NCBI RefSeq assembly: GCF_003323745.1
Contig: NZ_QOIL01000009.1
Location: 1-64,000, forward strand
Source: Sphaerisporangium album
GTDB taxonomy: Bacteria > Actinomycetota > Actinomycetes > Streptosporangiales > Streptosporangiaceae
Reading direction: 5' to 3'
DNA: 64,000 nucleotides
In this document: piece after piece, positions 11,485 to 19,602 of the stretch
How positions within the stretch are numbered: the first letter of the stretch is position 1
How the letters are laid out: the number at the start of each line of letters is the position of its first letter
Position numbers and translations under genes: made by a program
Notes under the pieces: generated by a model
Databases searched by the model: none
What the model saw: only the letters and a program-made list of their open reading frames with translations
What the model was told of the DNA's origin: nothing

Positions 11485-11894
11485 TGGCCCGCCGCCGCGA
11501 CACCACCTGGCATGCGGAGTTCCTGCGCCTGGTGAAAGCCGGACTGACGTTCAAAGCCGCCGTGGAAAAGCTGGGCGTGAGCCCGGCCACTCTCAACAAG
11601 CACTTCCACGCCGATCGGACGTTCCACGGCAAGGCCAGAGCCCACCGCGCTCGCCGCCTGCACGGCCCCCCTCCTGACACCAGCTGGCATCCCCGACTCC
11701 CCCCACTGCTCGCCGCCGGCCTGTCCACCCGTCAAGCAGCCAGCCAATTACACGAAAGCCCTATAACCGTAAGAAACCACCTGGACCGCTTCCCCGAACT
11801 GCGTAACGCCGTCGACACCGCGCTCTTGCACGCACACCCCGCCGAGCCACCTCCACCAGATACCACGCGGGACGGCCCCCGGGCCGCCTTATGA
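11481..11894 (+). CDS. Tandem helix-turn-helix DNA-binding protein, fifth gene of the cassette
   Basis: The 137-residue protein contains two copies of a helix-turn-helix-like module: TTWHAEFLRLVKAGLTFKAA followed by VSPATLNKHF, and TSWHPRLPPLLAAGLSTRQA followed by ESPITVRNHL. The copies share the W-H, AGL and HTH positions, so the gene arose by internal duplication. It resembles phage or transposon DNA-binding subunits in style but cannot be assigned. It closes the translationally coupled unit, and its last six bases overlap a gene fragment on the other strand. Confidence 0.65.
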   Translation: MMARRRDTTWHAEFLRLVKAGLTFKAAVEKLGVSPATLNKHFHADRTFHGKARAHRARRLHGPPPDTSWHPRLPPLLAAGLSTRQAASQLHESPITVRNHLDRFPELRNAVDTALLHAHPAEPPPPDTTRDGPRAAL

Positions 11895-12065
11895 GATCGC
11901 CGTCAGGTTGAGCAACGGCTTCTCCAGGGACTCGGCGAGGCCGGGATCCGTGGCGTGCAGTTCGCGGATCAGGGCTCGGGTGGCCGCCTTGAGAGCGCGG
12001 GTGAGCTCGGGCGGGTCCAGGGAGTGGACGAGGGCCGCGCCCTTCGCGCCTTGGGGTAGCGCACA
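11889..12065 (-). pseudogene. C-terminal gene fragment, unrecognised
   Basis: On the minus strand a well-formed helical C-terminus (GAALVHSLDPPELTRALKAA, then TRALIRELHATDPGLAESLE) runs to a TAA at 11889-11891. There is no start codon, and an in-frame TGA closes it upstream at 12066. Codon use is native, so this is a decayed remnant of a larger gene. It could be from a nucleotidyltransferase or kinase, but that is a guess. Confidence 0.4.
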
Positions 12066-12095
12066 TCACCCGCGATCGACACGATCAAGATCGTC

Positions 12096-12170
12096 AAAAT
12101 GACTACCGGGAGAACCGCGAAATGACTACCAGACCTCTGGCAAACTGCCTACCAGGGCGACCGCGAAATT
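12096..12170. repeat. Iteron-like direct repeats, 22-23 base period
   Basis: AAATGACTACC occurs at 12097-12107 and 12120-12130, with a diverged third copy AAACTGCCTACC at 12142-12153. The trailing GACCGCGAAAT/GAACCGCGAAAT part is also repeated. The spacing is about two helical turns. Such arrays serve as replication iterons, regulator sites or recombination sites. This one sits directly upstream of a broken ATPase gene. Confidence 0.6.
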
Positions 12171-12191
12171 AAGGTTTGCGAGGTCAGCGGC

Positions 12192-12400
12192 ATGTCAGAC
12201 CAGATCCCACGACAGTTGAGAGCTCGGATCGAGCGCGCGCTCAGCGCGTACCGTGTTGTCATCGTCGGTGGTCCCCGCCAGGTCGGCAAGACGACGTTGG
12301 CCAAAGAACTGTTGTCCGCCAAGGGGACCTTCAGACAGTTGGACAAGGACGAGACGCTGGCAGCGGCGATCGTCGACCCTCTGGGCTTCGCCACAGTGGG
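12192..12400 (+). pseudogene. N-terminal fragment of a DUF4143-type AAA ATPase
   Basis: The frame encodes MSDQIPRQLRARIERAL, then VVIVGGPRQVGKTTLAKELL and FRQLDKDETLAAA. This is the start and Walker A of the AAA_14/DUF4143 ATPases common in bacterial genomes. After about 67 residues the homologous sequence ends and unrelated DNA follows, so at least 300 residues including Walker B are missing. It is a truncation, not a functional ATPase. Confidence 0.7.
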
Positions 12401-12433
12401 CACTCCTCCCAGAGGCAAGTCCGCAGCCTCCGG

Positions 12434-12590
12434 TCAGGCGCCCTTGCCCTTCTTAGCGGGCTCGATGCCGTTCTCCCCGGCGATCTTGCGCACGTACGCG
12501 TCCATGAATGGCGAGTGCGCCACCACGTCCGGTCGGGCGTTTGCCAGCCTTCAGCGCGGCCACCACGTCGGCGATGACGGCCGTACGGGA
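12434..12590 (-). pseudogene. Frameshifted small-gene remnant
   Basis: On the minus strand one frame gives VIADVVAALKAGKRPTG. A different frame continues directly as DVVAHSPFMDAYVRKIAG and ends in KKGKGA at a TGA (12434-12436). Joined, they would read as one small basic protein C-terminus, so a frameshift near 12530 is likely. Family not recognised. Confidence 0.35.
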
Positions 12591-12626
12591 GGTACATCAG
12601 GGCTCATCACGATCCGCAGTGATTGA

Positions 12627-13340
12627 TTAGCCAGGCGGCGCCGGCATCTTTTTCTTGATCTCGTCGAGCTCCTTCTTGACCTTCTCGAGCACCTCCACGC
12701 CGTCATGCAGGTTCCGCACGCCATGAAAGGTGACGTCGTAGTAGATCGAAAGGTCGATGTTGTAGGTCATGGTCTCGACGCGGCCACCAGTCCATTCGGC
12801 GTCCACGGTGGCCGCGTACTGCATCGGAAGCTGGGCATCATGGCGTTCAGGCGTCTGGTCGAAGAGCAGCTCGATACGACGTCCGGGGGGCATATGAGAG
12901 ATGCCCTCGGTGAAGATTCGAGAGTTGCGCAGCACATGCTGGTGAGGATTCCTCTCCGCTGCTCGCTCAATCGGCGGTTCGAACGCGATGCGTACGTTGC
13001 GAGCGACCGTGGGGCCTATGTTCTCGATCACTAGAATGAACACCTTGATGGCGTGTGGTGATGGAACGATGTCGACTACAACGTGGGGTTCCTGTTGCTC
13101 TCGGCGGATCGCCACCTCGAGTTCGAGCTGCCGCGAGGCGACATCTAGTTGGTCTTTCCCAACGGCGACCTGCTCCTTGGCGGCGTCGGCTTGCGTTCCC
13201 GCGAACCGTGCCGAGTCCGCAGCCATGTCCGCCTGCCGGCTGGCCTTCCACGCCGCCCACAGGGCAACTCCCACAGCAACCACCGTGACGATCGTTGTGA
13301 CGATGTCGGTCCACGCAGGTCCACCCGGGTCTGGTGACAT
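12627..13340 (-). CDS. Membrane-anchored protein of unknown function with coiled-coil ends
   Basis: The 237-residue protein has one N-terminal transmembrane helix (TIVTVVAVGVALWAAW). A coiled-coil-like segment follows (QADAAKEQVAVGKDQLDVAS), then a beta-rich middle (HVVVDIVPSPHAIKVFILVI) and a charged C-terminal helix (EKVKKELDEIKKKM). AAGGAGGGG lies just before the ATG, inside one arm of an inverted repeat. It may be a surface- or membrane-tethered scaffold. I recognise no named family. Confidence 0.65.
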   Translation of the reverse strand: MSPDPGGPAWTDIVTTIVTVVAVGVALWAAWKASRQADMAADSARFAGTQADAAKEQVAVGKDQLDVASRQLELEVAIRREQQEPHVVVDIVPSPHAIKVFILVIENIGPTVARNVRIAFEPPIERAAERNPHQHVLRNSRIFTEGISHMPPGRRIELLFDQTPERHDAQLPMQYAATVDAEWTGGRVETMTYNIDLSIYYDVTFHGVRNLHDGVEVLEKVKKELDEIKKKMPAPPG

Positions 13341-13347
13341 AACCCCT

Positions 13348-13385
13348 CCTTACGATCGATGACCGGCCGATCGCCGATCGTAAGG
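13348..13385 (-). promoter_or_regulatory. Inverted repeat overlapping the ribosome site of the 12627-13340 gene
   Basis: CCTTACGATCG (13348-13358) and CGATCGTAAGG (13375-13385) are perfect 11-bp arms around 16 bases. In the minus-strand mRNA the 3' arm contains the AAGG of the ribosome site, so the hairpin could limit translation. It could equally be an operator. Confidence 0.5.
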
Positions 13386-13473
13386 GGTGCAGAGGGGGCA
13401 TACAGCCAGTTGCAGGATTTCGTCACCCGGTCAGGAAGAGGGCGAGAGCGAGAGCCCGGCGATGAGGAACGGC

Positions 13474-14532
13474 TCAGCCCAGGCCCGGGGAGGCGGGCGC
13501 GGTGGAGCCCAGGCCCAGCGAGGCGGGGGCGGTGGAGCCGCGGACGACCAGTTCGGTGGCGAGCTCGACGTGGTGGGAGTCGACCCGCTCCCCGGCCGCC
13601 AGGCGCAGCGCCGTGCGCACCGCGACGCCGCCCATCTCGCGCAGCGGCTGGCGCACGGTGGTCAGCGGGGGCGAGGCCATGCGGGCGACCTGCGTGTCGT
13701 CGAAGCCCACGATGCTGAGGTCCTCCGGCACGCGTAACCCCCGCGCCCGCGCGGCCTCCATGACGCCGAGCGCGATCTCGTCGCAGCCCGCGAAGATGGC
13801 CGTGGGCACCTCCGGCAGGTCGAACAGGGCCGCGCCGCCCGCCACGCCGTCCTGGTAGTGGAAGTGCCCCGTCCGCACGTGGCCAGGAGGAACGGGGGCG
13901 CCCGCGGCCTCCATGGCGGCGCGGTAGCCGTGCATCCGGGCCTGGTTGCAGGCGGCGGTGGCCGGGCCGCCGAGGTAGGCGATGCGCCGGTGCCCGAGCG
14001 CGAGCAGGTGCTGTGTCGCGGCCAGGCCCCCGGCGAAGTTCGTCGAGCCGACGCTGGTGACCTCGGCCTGCGGGAGGTTCAGCGGGTCGATCACGACCAG
14101 GGGAAGCTGCGCGCGGGACAGGGCGGCGAGCTGCCCCGCGGTCAGGTCGCCCGTGACGGCGATCAGCGCCCGCCGCCCGGCCGTGACGAGGCCGCGCGCC
14201 CACGCTCCCGAGCGGTCGGCGTTCGTCCGGATGCTCACCACGATCGCCGCGTCCAGCTCGGCCCCGGCCCGCACCGCGCCCTGGACGATCTCGGTCGAGT
14301 ACGCGTTCAGGTCGGCGTCGAGCTCGATCTCGACCGTGTCGAGCGCGGCCCCCTCCCCCCGGCGCTGCGCCGACGCGACGTAGTTGTGCTGCCGCAGCAA
14401 CGACTCGACGAGGGAGCGGGTGGCCGCGGAGACGTCGCTGCGGCCGTTGAGCACCTTCGACACGGTCGCGACCGACACGCCCGCCGAGGCCGCGACCGTG
14501 GCCAGGGTGGCCCGTCTACGACTCGCCGGCAT
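13474..14532 (-). CDS. bxlR: LacI-family repressor of the xylobiose genes (BxlR-like)
   Basis: The 352-residue protein has an N-terminal LacI helix-turn-helix (ATLATVAASAGVSVATVSKV, then LNGRSDVS) and a periplasmic-binding-protein-like sensor domain (TAIFAGCDEIALGVMEAARA, LSIVGFDDT). It follows the beta-xylosidase gene on the same strand, and its ATG lies 17 bases inside that gene. This arrangement matches bxlR of the Streptomyces xylobiose locus. It probably binds the CGAAA/TTTCG palindromes at 17.0-17.2 kb and releases them with xylobiose or xylose. The C-terminal 20 residues are a tandem ten-residue repeat from a 30-bp DNA duplication. Confidence 0.8.
   Translation of the reverse strand: MPASRRRATLATVAASAGVSVATVSKVLNGRSDVSAATRSLVESLLRQHNYVASAQRRGEGAALDTVEIELDADLNAYSTEIVQGAVRAGAELDAAIVVSIRTNADRSGAWARGLVTAGRRALIAVTGDLTAGQLAALSRAQLPLVVIDPLNLPQAEVTSVGSTNFAGGLAATQHLLALGHRRIAYLGGPATAACNQARMHGYRAAMEAAGAPVPPGHVRTGHFHYQDGVAGGAALFDLPEVPTAIFAGCDEIALGVMEAARARGLRVPEDLSIVGFDDTQVARMASPPLTTVRQPLREMGGVAVRTALRLAAGERVDSHHVELATELVVRGSTAPASLGLGSTAPASPGLG
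13476..13535. repeat. 30-bp tandem duplication in the 3' end of bxlR
   Basis: Two 30-base units (13476-13505 and 13506-13535) differ at only a few bases and encode STAPASPGLG and STAPASLGLG. The unit length keeps the reading frame. It adds a small flexible tail and appears recent. Confidence 0.8.
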
Positions 14533-16966
14533 CTGATCCCCCCCGGTGTGCGGCGCCCGAGCCCGGCGCCGGTTCCACGTCCACGGGCGTGACCAGCCGC
14601 CGGCCGCGGCCGACGTGGCGCAGGGGGCCGGTCAATCGTACGCGGCCCCGGCACGGCAGGTTCGACGCCGACGTGCCCGCGAACACCTCGATGTCCCCCG
14701 GCTCGACGACGCGCCGCAGGTCGCGCCCCGTGAACGCCGTGCGGTCGGCCGAGACGGTGAACGTCACCCGCGCGCTCGCGCCGGGCTCCAGCCGGACCCG
14801 GGTGAAACCGGCGAGCTGGAGCACCGGCCGGGTGACCTGGGCGAGCACGTCGTGCAGGTAGAGCTGGACGACCTCCTCGCCCGCCCGGCCGCCGGTGTTG
14901 CGCACGCGCACGGACACGGTGAACTCGCCGTCGGTGGGCACCTCGGCGTCACCGACATGCAGGTCGCCGACCTCGAAGGTGGTGTACGAGGAGCCGTGGC
15001 CGAAAGGGAACAGCGGGCTCGGGTCCAGGTTGCTGATGCCGTGGCTGTTGGAGCCGAGCGGCGGTTGCAGGTAGGTGCCCGGCTGCCCGCCGGGGACGCG
15101 CGGGACCTGCACCGGCAGCTTCCCGCTGGGCTGCACGCGGCCGGACAGGACTCCGGCGATGGCCGCCCCGCCCTCCTCGCCGGGCATGAACGCCTGGACG
15201 AGCGCGGCGGCCCCGCCGGACACCGCGCCGAGCGCGTACGGGCGGCCGGAGACGACGACCACCACGACCGGCGTGCCCGTGGCGGCCAGCTCGGTCAGCA
15301 GGTGCTCCTGCACGCCGGGCAGGCGCAGGTCCTCGGCGTCGCAGCCCTCGCCGGAGGTGCCCTGCCCGAACAGCCCGGCCAGGTCGCCGACGACGGCGAC
15401 GCACAGGTCGGACTCGCGGGCCGCCCGGAGCGCGGCGGCGAAGCCGGAGCGGTCGTCGCCCGACACCTCGCACCCGCGCTCGTGGACCAGCTCGGCGCCG
15501 GGCAGCTCGTGCCGCAGCGCGTCGAGCAGGCTGGGCGCGTCCACGCCGAGCCCGAGCCCCGGGTGACGGGGCAGCACGTGGTTGGGGAAGGCGTAGCAGC
15601 CCATGAACGTGCGCGGGTCGTCGGCGCACGGCCCGACCACGGCGACCCGGCGCGGCTCAGGACGCCCCTCGCCGAGCAGCGGCAGCGCGGTGCCCGCGTC
15701 GAGCAGGATGATCGACCGCTCGGCCAGCTCGCGGGCCAGCGCCCGGTTGTCCGGCGAATCCAGGTCGACGGCCCCCGCCCCGGCCACCGACTTCTCCGGC
15801 GTCCAGTCCGGGTCGAGCAGCCCGAGCTCCACCTTCTGCGTGAGTAGGCGGCGGGCGGCCCGGTCCACGAGGGACTCCGGCAGCTCGCCCCGCCGTACGC
15901 GCTCGACCAGGTGGCCGCCGTAGCCGAGCGTGTCGGGCAGCTCGACGTCGATGCCCGCGGTCAGGGCCAGCACCCCGGCCTCGTCGGTGTCCGCGGCGAC
16001 CTGGTGCATCGTCGCGAGGAACGGGACCGCCCAGTAGTCCGACACGACCGTCCCGGTGAACCCCCACTCGTCGCGCAGCAGGTCGGTCAGCAGCCAGGAG
16101 TCGGCCCCGGCGGGCACGCCGTCCACGTCGGAGTAGGAGTTCATGACCGACCGCGCGCCGGCCTCGACGATGGCGGTCTCGAAGGTCGGCAGGATCATGT
16201 CCATCAGCTCGCGCCGCCCCATGGGCACCGGACCGTGGTTGCGGGCCGCCCGGGAGGCGGAGTACCCGGCGAAGTGCTTGAGCGTGGCGATGATCCCGGC
16301 GCTCTGCAGGCCGCGGACGTAGGCCGCGCCGAGCATCGCGACCAGGTACGGGTCTTCGCCCATGGTCTCCTCGACGCGACCCCAGCGGTAGTCGCGCACG
16401 ACGTCCAGCACCGGCGACAGGCCCTGGTGGACGCCCACGGCGCGCATGTCCCGCCCGATGGCGGCGGCCATGCGCTCCACCAGGTCCGGGTCGAACGTCG
16501 CGCCCCAGGCGATGGCCGCCGGGTAGACGGTCGCGCCGTAGGTGGTGAAGCCGGTCAGGCACTCCTCGTGGACGACGGCCGGAATGCCGAGCCGGGAGTT
16601 CTTCACCACCTCGGACTGCAGCCGCACGACCTCCGCGGCGCCCTCCGCCGCGGTCACGGGAGCGCTGCCGAACACCCGCGTCAGGTGGCCGAGCCCGTGG
16701 CGGATCGCCACGTCGAAGGGCACCGCGCCCGAGGCCGCGAAGACGTCCTGCATCGGGGCGACGTTCAGCTGGCCCGCGGTCTCGTCGGCGGGCTCGTCGT
16801 TCTGCTCGAACGGCATGTCGTTGCCGATCCAACGGCTGCCGAGCTGCCCGATTTTCTCTTCCAGGGTCAGCTCCCCGAGGAGGGCGTCGACCCGGTCGGA
16901 CACGGAGAGTGCCGGGTCCTGCCACGGCCGGAGCTTCTGGTCGGCCGCAGAGGTCGGATCTGTCAT
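14516..16966 (-). CDS. bxlA: GH3 beta-xylosidase/beta-glucosidase (BxlA-like), cytoplasmic
   Basis: The 816-residue GH3 enzyme has the (alpha/beta)8 domain with LKHFAGYSASRAARNH and the nucleophile in GTVVSDYWAV (Asp 310). The alpha/beta sandwich domain and a C-terminal fibronectin-like domain follow. There is no signal peptide, so it acts inside the cell, splitting imported xylobiose into xylose. GAGGAG lies 5 bases before the ATG. It is divergent from the importer genes and precedes bxlR. A beta-glucosidase activity cannot be excluded, but the neighbouring xylanase and synteny favour xylosides. Confidence 0.87.
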   Translation of the reverse strand: MTDPTSAADQKLRPWQDPALSVSDRVDALLGELTLEEKIGQLGSRWIGNDMPFEQNDEPADETAGQLNVAPMQDVFAASGAVPFDVAIRHGLGHLTRVFGSAPVTAAEGAAEVVRLQSEVVKNSRLGIPAVVHEECLTGFTTYGATVYPAAIAWGATFDPDLVERMAAAIGRDMRAVGVHQGLSPVLDVVRDYRWGRVEETMGEDPYLVAMLGAAYVRGLQSAGIIATLKHFAGYSASRAARNHGPVPMGRRELMDMILPTFETAIVEAGARSVMNSYSDVDGVPAGADSWLLTDLLRDEWGFTGTVVSDYWAVPFLATMHQVAADTDEAGVLALTAGIDVELPDTLGYGGHLVERVRRGELPESLVDRAARRLLTQKVELGLLDPDWTPEKSVAGAGAVDLDSPDNRALARELAERSIILLDAGTALPLLGEGRPEPRRVAVVGPCADDPRTFMGCYAFPNHVLPRHPGLGLGVDAPSLLDALRHELPGAELVHERGCEVSGDDRSGFAAALRAARESDLCVAVVGDLAGLFGQGTSGEGCDAEDLRLPGVQEHLLTELAATGTPVVVVVVSGRPYALGAVSGGAAALVQAFMPGEEGGAAIAGVLSGRVQPSGKLPVQVPRVPGGQPGTYLQPPLGSNSHGISNLDPSPLFPFGHGSSYTTFEVGDLHVGDAEVPTDGEFTVSVRVRNTGGRAGEEVVQLYLHDVLAQVTRPVLQLAGFTRVRLEPGASARVTFTVSADRTAFTGRDLRRVVEPGDIEVFAGTSASNLPCRGRVRLTGPLRHVGRGRRLVTPVDVEPAPGSGAAHRGGSDAGES

Positions 16967-17002
16967 CTGCTCTCCTCAAGAAAGAACCTGTTCCGCAACT
17001 AT

Positions 17003-17195
17003 CCGAAACATTTCGGTGCTTGGCAGCGGCTTCGCCGACGACCCCGGATCTCGGAAGATCAGCAGCTGAAACCCCTACGCAGCGTACCTTACACGCCCCT
17101 CATCAGGCGTTGACGAGAGTCCGAGACCACCCTTGACAGGTACGTAGGGGAAACCTAAATTGGCGTGCCACGCGGCCTGTTTCGAAAATGTTTCG
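17003..17195. promoter_or_regulatory. LacI-type operators between bxlA and bxlE
   Basis: Two palindromes lie in the divergent promoter: CCGAAACATTTCGG (17003-17016, 37 bases from the bxlA start) and CGAAAATGTTTCG (17183-17195, on the bxlE side). The half-sites CGAAA/TTTCG are shared, with spacers of two and three bases. They fit dual control by the BxlR-like repressor. Confidence 0.65.
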
Positions 17196-17321
17196 ACAAT
17201 CCGAGCCCGAGGAGGAGCGGACGCGGGGACCGGTAGGTGCTGCTCCACGACCGCCGGCCACCACCTCTGATGTTTCACATGGAGCCGCGACGGCCTCGGC
17301 ATTCAACATACGGAGATCAGC

Positions 17322-18677
17322 GTGGAATCCAGGACACCTTCTCGCCGCACCTTCCTCAGTCTCTCCATGGGCATCCCCGTGGGCGCCGCGTTAGCGGCCT
17401 GCGGCACCTCCGGCCCGGCCAAGCCCAGCGCGACCGGGAGCGCGGGGGGCGGCGGGGGCGGCGCGGGCAACGCCACCTACTGGTACCTGTCGGTCCAGCC
17501 GCAGGAGGGCGTGCGCGCCAGGGCGGTCGAGCGGTTCAACAAGGCCAACCCCGGCGGCCAGATCACCGGGACGGCCTTCCAGAACGACGCGTACAAGACG
17601 AAGATCAAGACGGCGATCGGCGCGGGCCAGGCGCCCACCATCATCTGGGGCTGGGGCGGCGGCACGCTGCGCACGTACGTGCAGGCGGGCCAGGTCGAGG
17701 ACCTCACCTCGTGGTTCGGCGAGAACGCCGCCGTGAAGGACCGGCTGTTCCCGTCCTCCTTCGGCGCGGCGACGATCGACGGCAAGATCTACGCGATGCC
17801 GTGCGAGACCGTGCAGCCCATCGTCCTCTACTACAACAAGACGGTCTTCGAGAAGGTCGGCGCGGAGCCCCCGCAGTCCTGGGGCGACATCATGGCCCTG
17901 GTCCCCAAGTTCAACGCCGCCGGCATCGCCCCGTTCTCCCTCGGCGGCCAGTCCCGCTGGACGAACATGATGTGGCTGGAGTTCCTCTTCGACCGCATCG
18001 GCGGCCCCGAGGTGTTCCAGGCCGTGTTCGACGCCGAGAAGGACGCCTGGAACAACCCCGCCGCCATCGACGGCCTGACCAAGATGCAGGAGCTCATCAA
18101 GGCGAACGGCTTCATCAAGGGCTTCTCCTCGATCACGGCCGACTCCAACGCCGACCAGGCGCTGCTGTACACCGGCAAGGCCGCGATGATGCTGCACGGC
18201 GGCTGGACGTACGGCGGCATGTCCACCGACGGCGGCGACTTCGTCTCCGGCGGCCACCTCGGCTACATGAACTTCCCGCCGGTCGAGGGCGGCAAGGGCG
18301 ACCCGAGCAACACCGTCGGCAACCCCGGCCAGTACCTGTCGATCTCCTCCAAGGCGACGCCCGAGCAGAAGGAGATCGCCAAGAAGTTCTTCGCCACCGG
18401 TGTGCTCACCGACCAGGAAGCGAAGGAGTGGGCCGACACCGGCGCGGTGCCGATCGTCAAGGGCGCCGACAGCTCGTTCGCCTCCTCCAAGGACGCCGAC
18501 TTCCTGAAGTTCGTCTACGGCATCGCCAGCAACGCCACGTCGTTCGCCCAGTCCTGGGACCAGGCGCTCAGCCCGACCGCGGCCGAGGTGCTGCTGGACA
18601 ACATCGCCAAGCTGTTCCAGCTCTCGATCTCGCCGCAGCAGTTCGCGTCGAACATGAACGCGGTCATCGGCAAGTGA
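17322..18677 (+). CDS. bxlE: Xylobiose-binding lipoprotein of an ABC importer
   Basis: This 451-residue family 1 extracellular solute-binding protein carries a twin-arginine signal (SRRTFLSLSMGIPVGAALAA) ending at a lipobox cysteine, ACG, so it is a Tat-exported lipoprotein. A Gly-rich linker precedes the binding lobes. The GTG start has CGGAG upstream and is chosen because it gives the signal peptide. It is the first gene of a coupled bxlEFG-like operon and overlaps the next start (GTGA). Xylobiose specificity is inferred from synteny. Confidence 0.85.
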   Translation: MESRTPSRRTFLSLSMGIPVGAALAACGTSGPAKPSATGSAGGGGGGAGNATYWYLSVQPQEGVRARAVERFNKANPGGQITGTAFQNDAYKTKIKTAIGAGQAPTIIWGWGGGTLRTYVQAGQVEDLTSWFGENAAVKDRLFPSSFGAATIDGKIYAMPCETVQPIVLYYNKTVFEKVGAEPPQSWGDIMALVPKFNAAGIAPFSLGGQSRWTNMMWLEFLFDRIGGPEVFQAVFDAEKDAWNNPAAIDGLTKMQELIKANGFIKGFSSITADSNADQALLYTGKAAMMLHGGWTYGGMSTDGGDFVSGGHLGYMNFPPVEGGKGDPSNTVGNPGQYLSISSKATPEQKEIAKKFFATGVLTDQEAKEWADTGAVPIVKGADSSFASSKDADFLKFVYGIASNATSFAQSWDQALSPTAAEVLLDNIAKLFQLSISPQQFASNMNAVIGK

Positions 18678-19600
18678 CCGCGTTCGCGCCCTCCGGCCGC
18701 AGGGGGACGCCGCCGACCGCCACGAGAGGCGCCCGCGACGGCGTCCTCCCGTGGCTGGCCGTGCCGGCCCTGGCGGTGTTCGTCGCCTTCGGGGTGATCC
18801 CGCTCATCGGGGTCCTGCTCCTCAGCTTCACGTCCTGGGACGGGCTGGGGGAGATCCAGATCTCCGGGCTCACGAGCTGGCGTGCCGTGCTCGCCGACCC
18901 CGGCCTGCCGCACGCGCTGTGGGTGACGTTCCTGGTGATGGCCGCCTCGTGGGCGGTGCAGACGCCGGCCAGCATCCTGATCGGGGTGTTCCTGGCCGGG
19001 CACCAGCGCTACCGCGCGGTGCTGGCGGTGCTGTACTTCATCCCGCTGCTGCTCAGCTCCGCCGCCATCGCCATCACCTACAAGGCGCTGCTCGACCCGA
19101 ACTTCGGGCTCGGCGCCGGCCTGCACATCGGGCTCCTCACCCAGGACTGGCTGGGCGAGCCCGTCCTCGCGTTCAGCGTCGTGATCTTCGTGGTGTCGTG
19201 GCAGTTCATCCCGTTCCACTCGCTGATCTACCAGGGCGGCGTGCGGCAGATCCCGCGGACCATGTACGAGGCGGCCGAGATCGACGGCGCGGGCCGCGTG
19301 CGCAAGTTCTTCAGCATCACGCTGCCGCAGCTCAAGTACACGATCATCACGTCCTCCACCCTCATGGTCGTCGGCTCCCTTACCTTCTTCGACCTGATCT
19401 TCGTGCTGACCGCGGGCGGTCCCGGCGACGCGACCCGGGTGCTCGCGCTGGACATGTACAAGCGCGGGTTCCAGGCCAACCTCATGGGGCCGGCCAGCGC
19501 CATCGCCGTCATCCTCGTCCTCGTGGGCCTCGCCCTGGCGCTGTTCCTGCGCCGGCTCGGCGGGCGCGACACCGGCGCCAGCCAGTTGGAAGGGGCCTGA
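18674..19600 (+). CDS. bxlF: Sugar ABC permease, MalF type
   Basis: The 308-residue product has six predicted membrane segments and the EAA loop EAAEIDGAGRVRKFFSITLP that docks the ATPase. The GTG at 18674 overlaps the upstream stop; a much longer open frame from 17237 is a shadow of bxlE. No ATPase gene is present, so a shared MsiK-type ATPase encoded elsewhere is expected, as for other actinomycete sugar importers. Confidence 0.9.
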   Translation: MTAFAPSGRRGTPPTATRGARDGVLPWLAVPALAVFVAFGVIPLIGVLLLSFTSWDGLGEIQISGLTSWRAVLADPGLPHALWVTFLVMAASWAVQTPASILIGVFLAGHQRYRAVLAVLYFIPLLLSSAAIAITYKALLDPNFGLGAGLHIGLLTQDWLGEPVLAFSVVIFVVSWQFIPFHSLIYQGGVRQIPRTMYEAAEIDGAGRVRKFFSITLPQLKYTIITSSTLMVVGSLTFFDLIFVLTAGGPGDATRVLALDMYKRGFQANLMGPASAIAVILVLVGLALALFLRRLGGRDTGASQLEGA

Positions 19601-19602
19601 CC

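Noticed and set aside
17237-19600. Single 787-codon frame that would fuse unrelated sequence to the bxlF permease
   Set aside because: The 5' two thirds is an off-frame shadow of bxlE; the GTG at 18674 with stop overlap is the true start.
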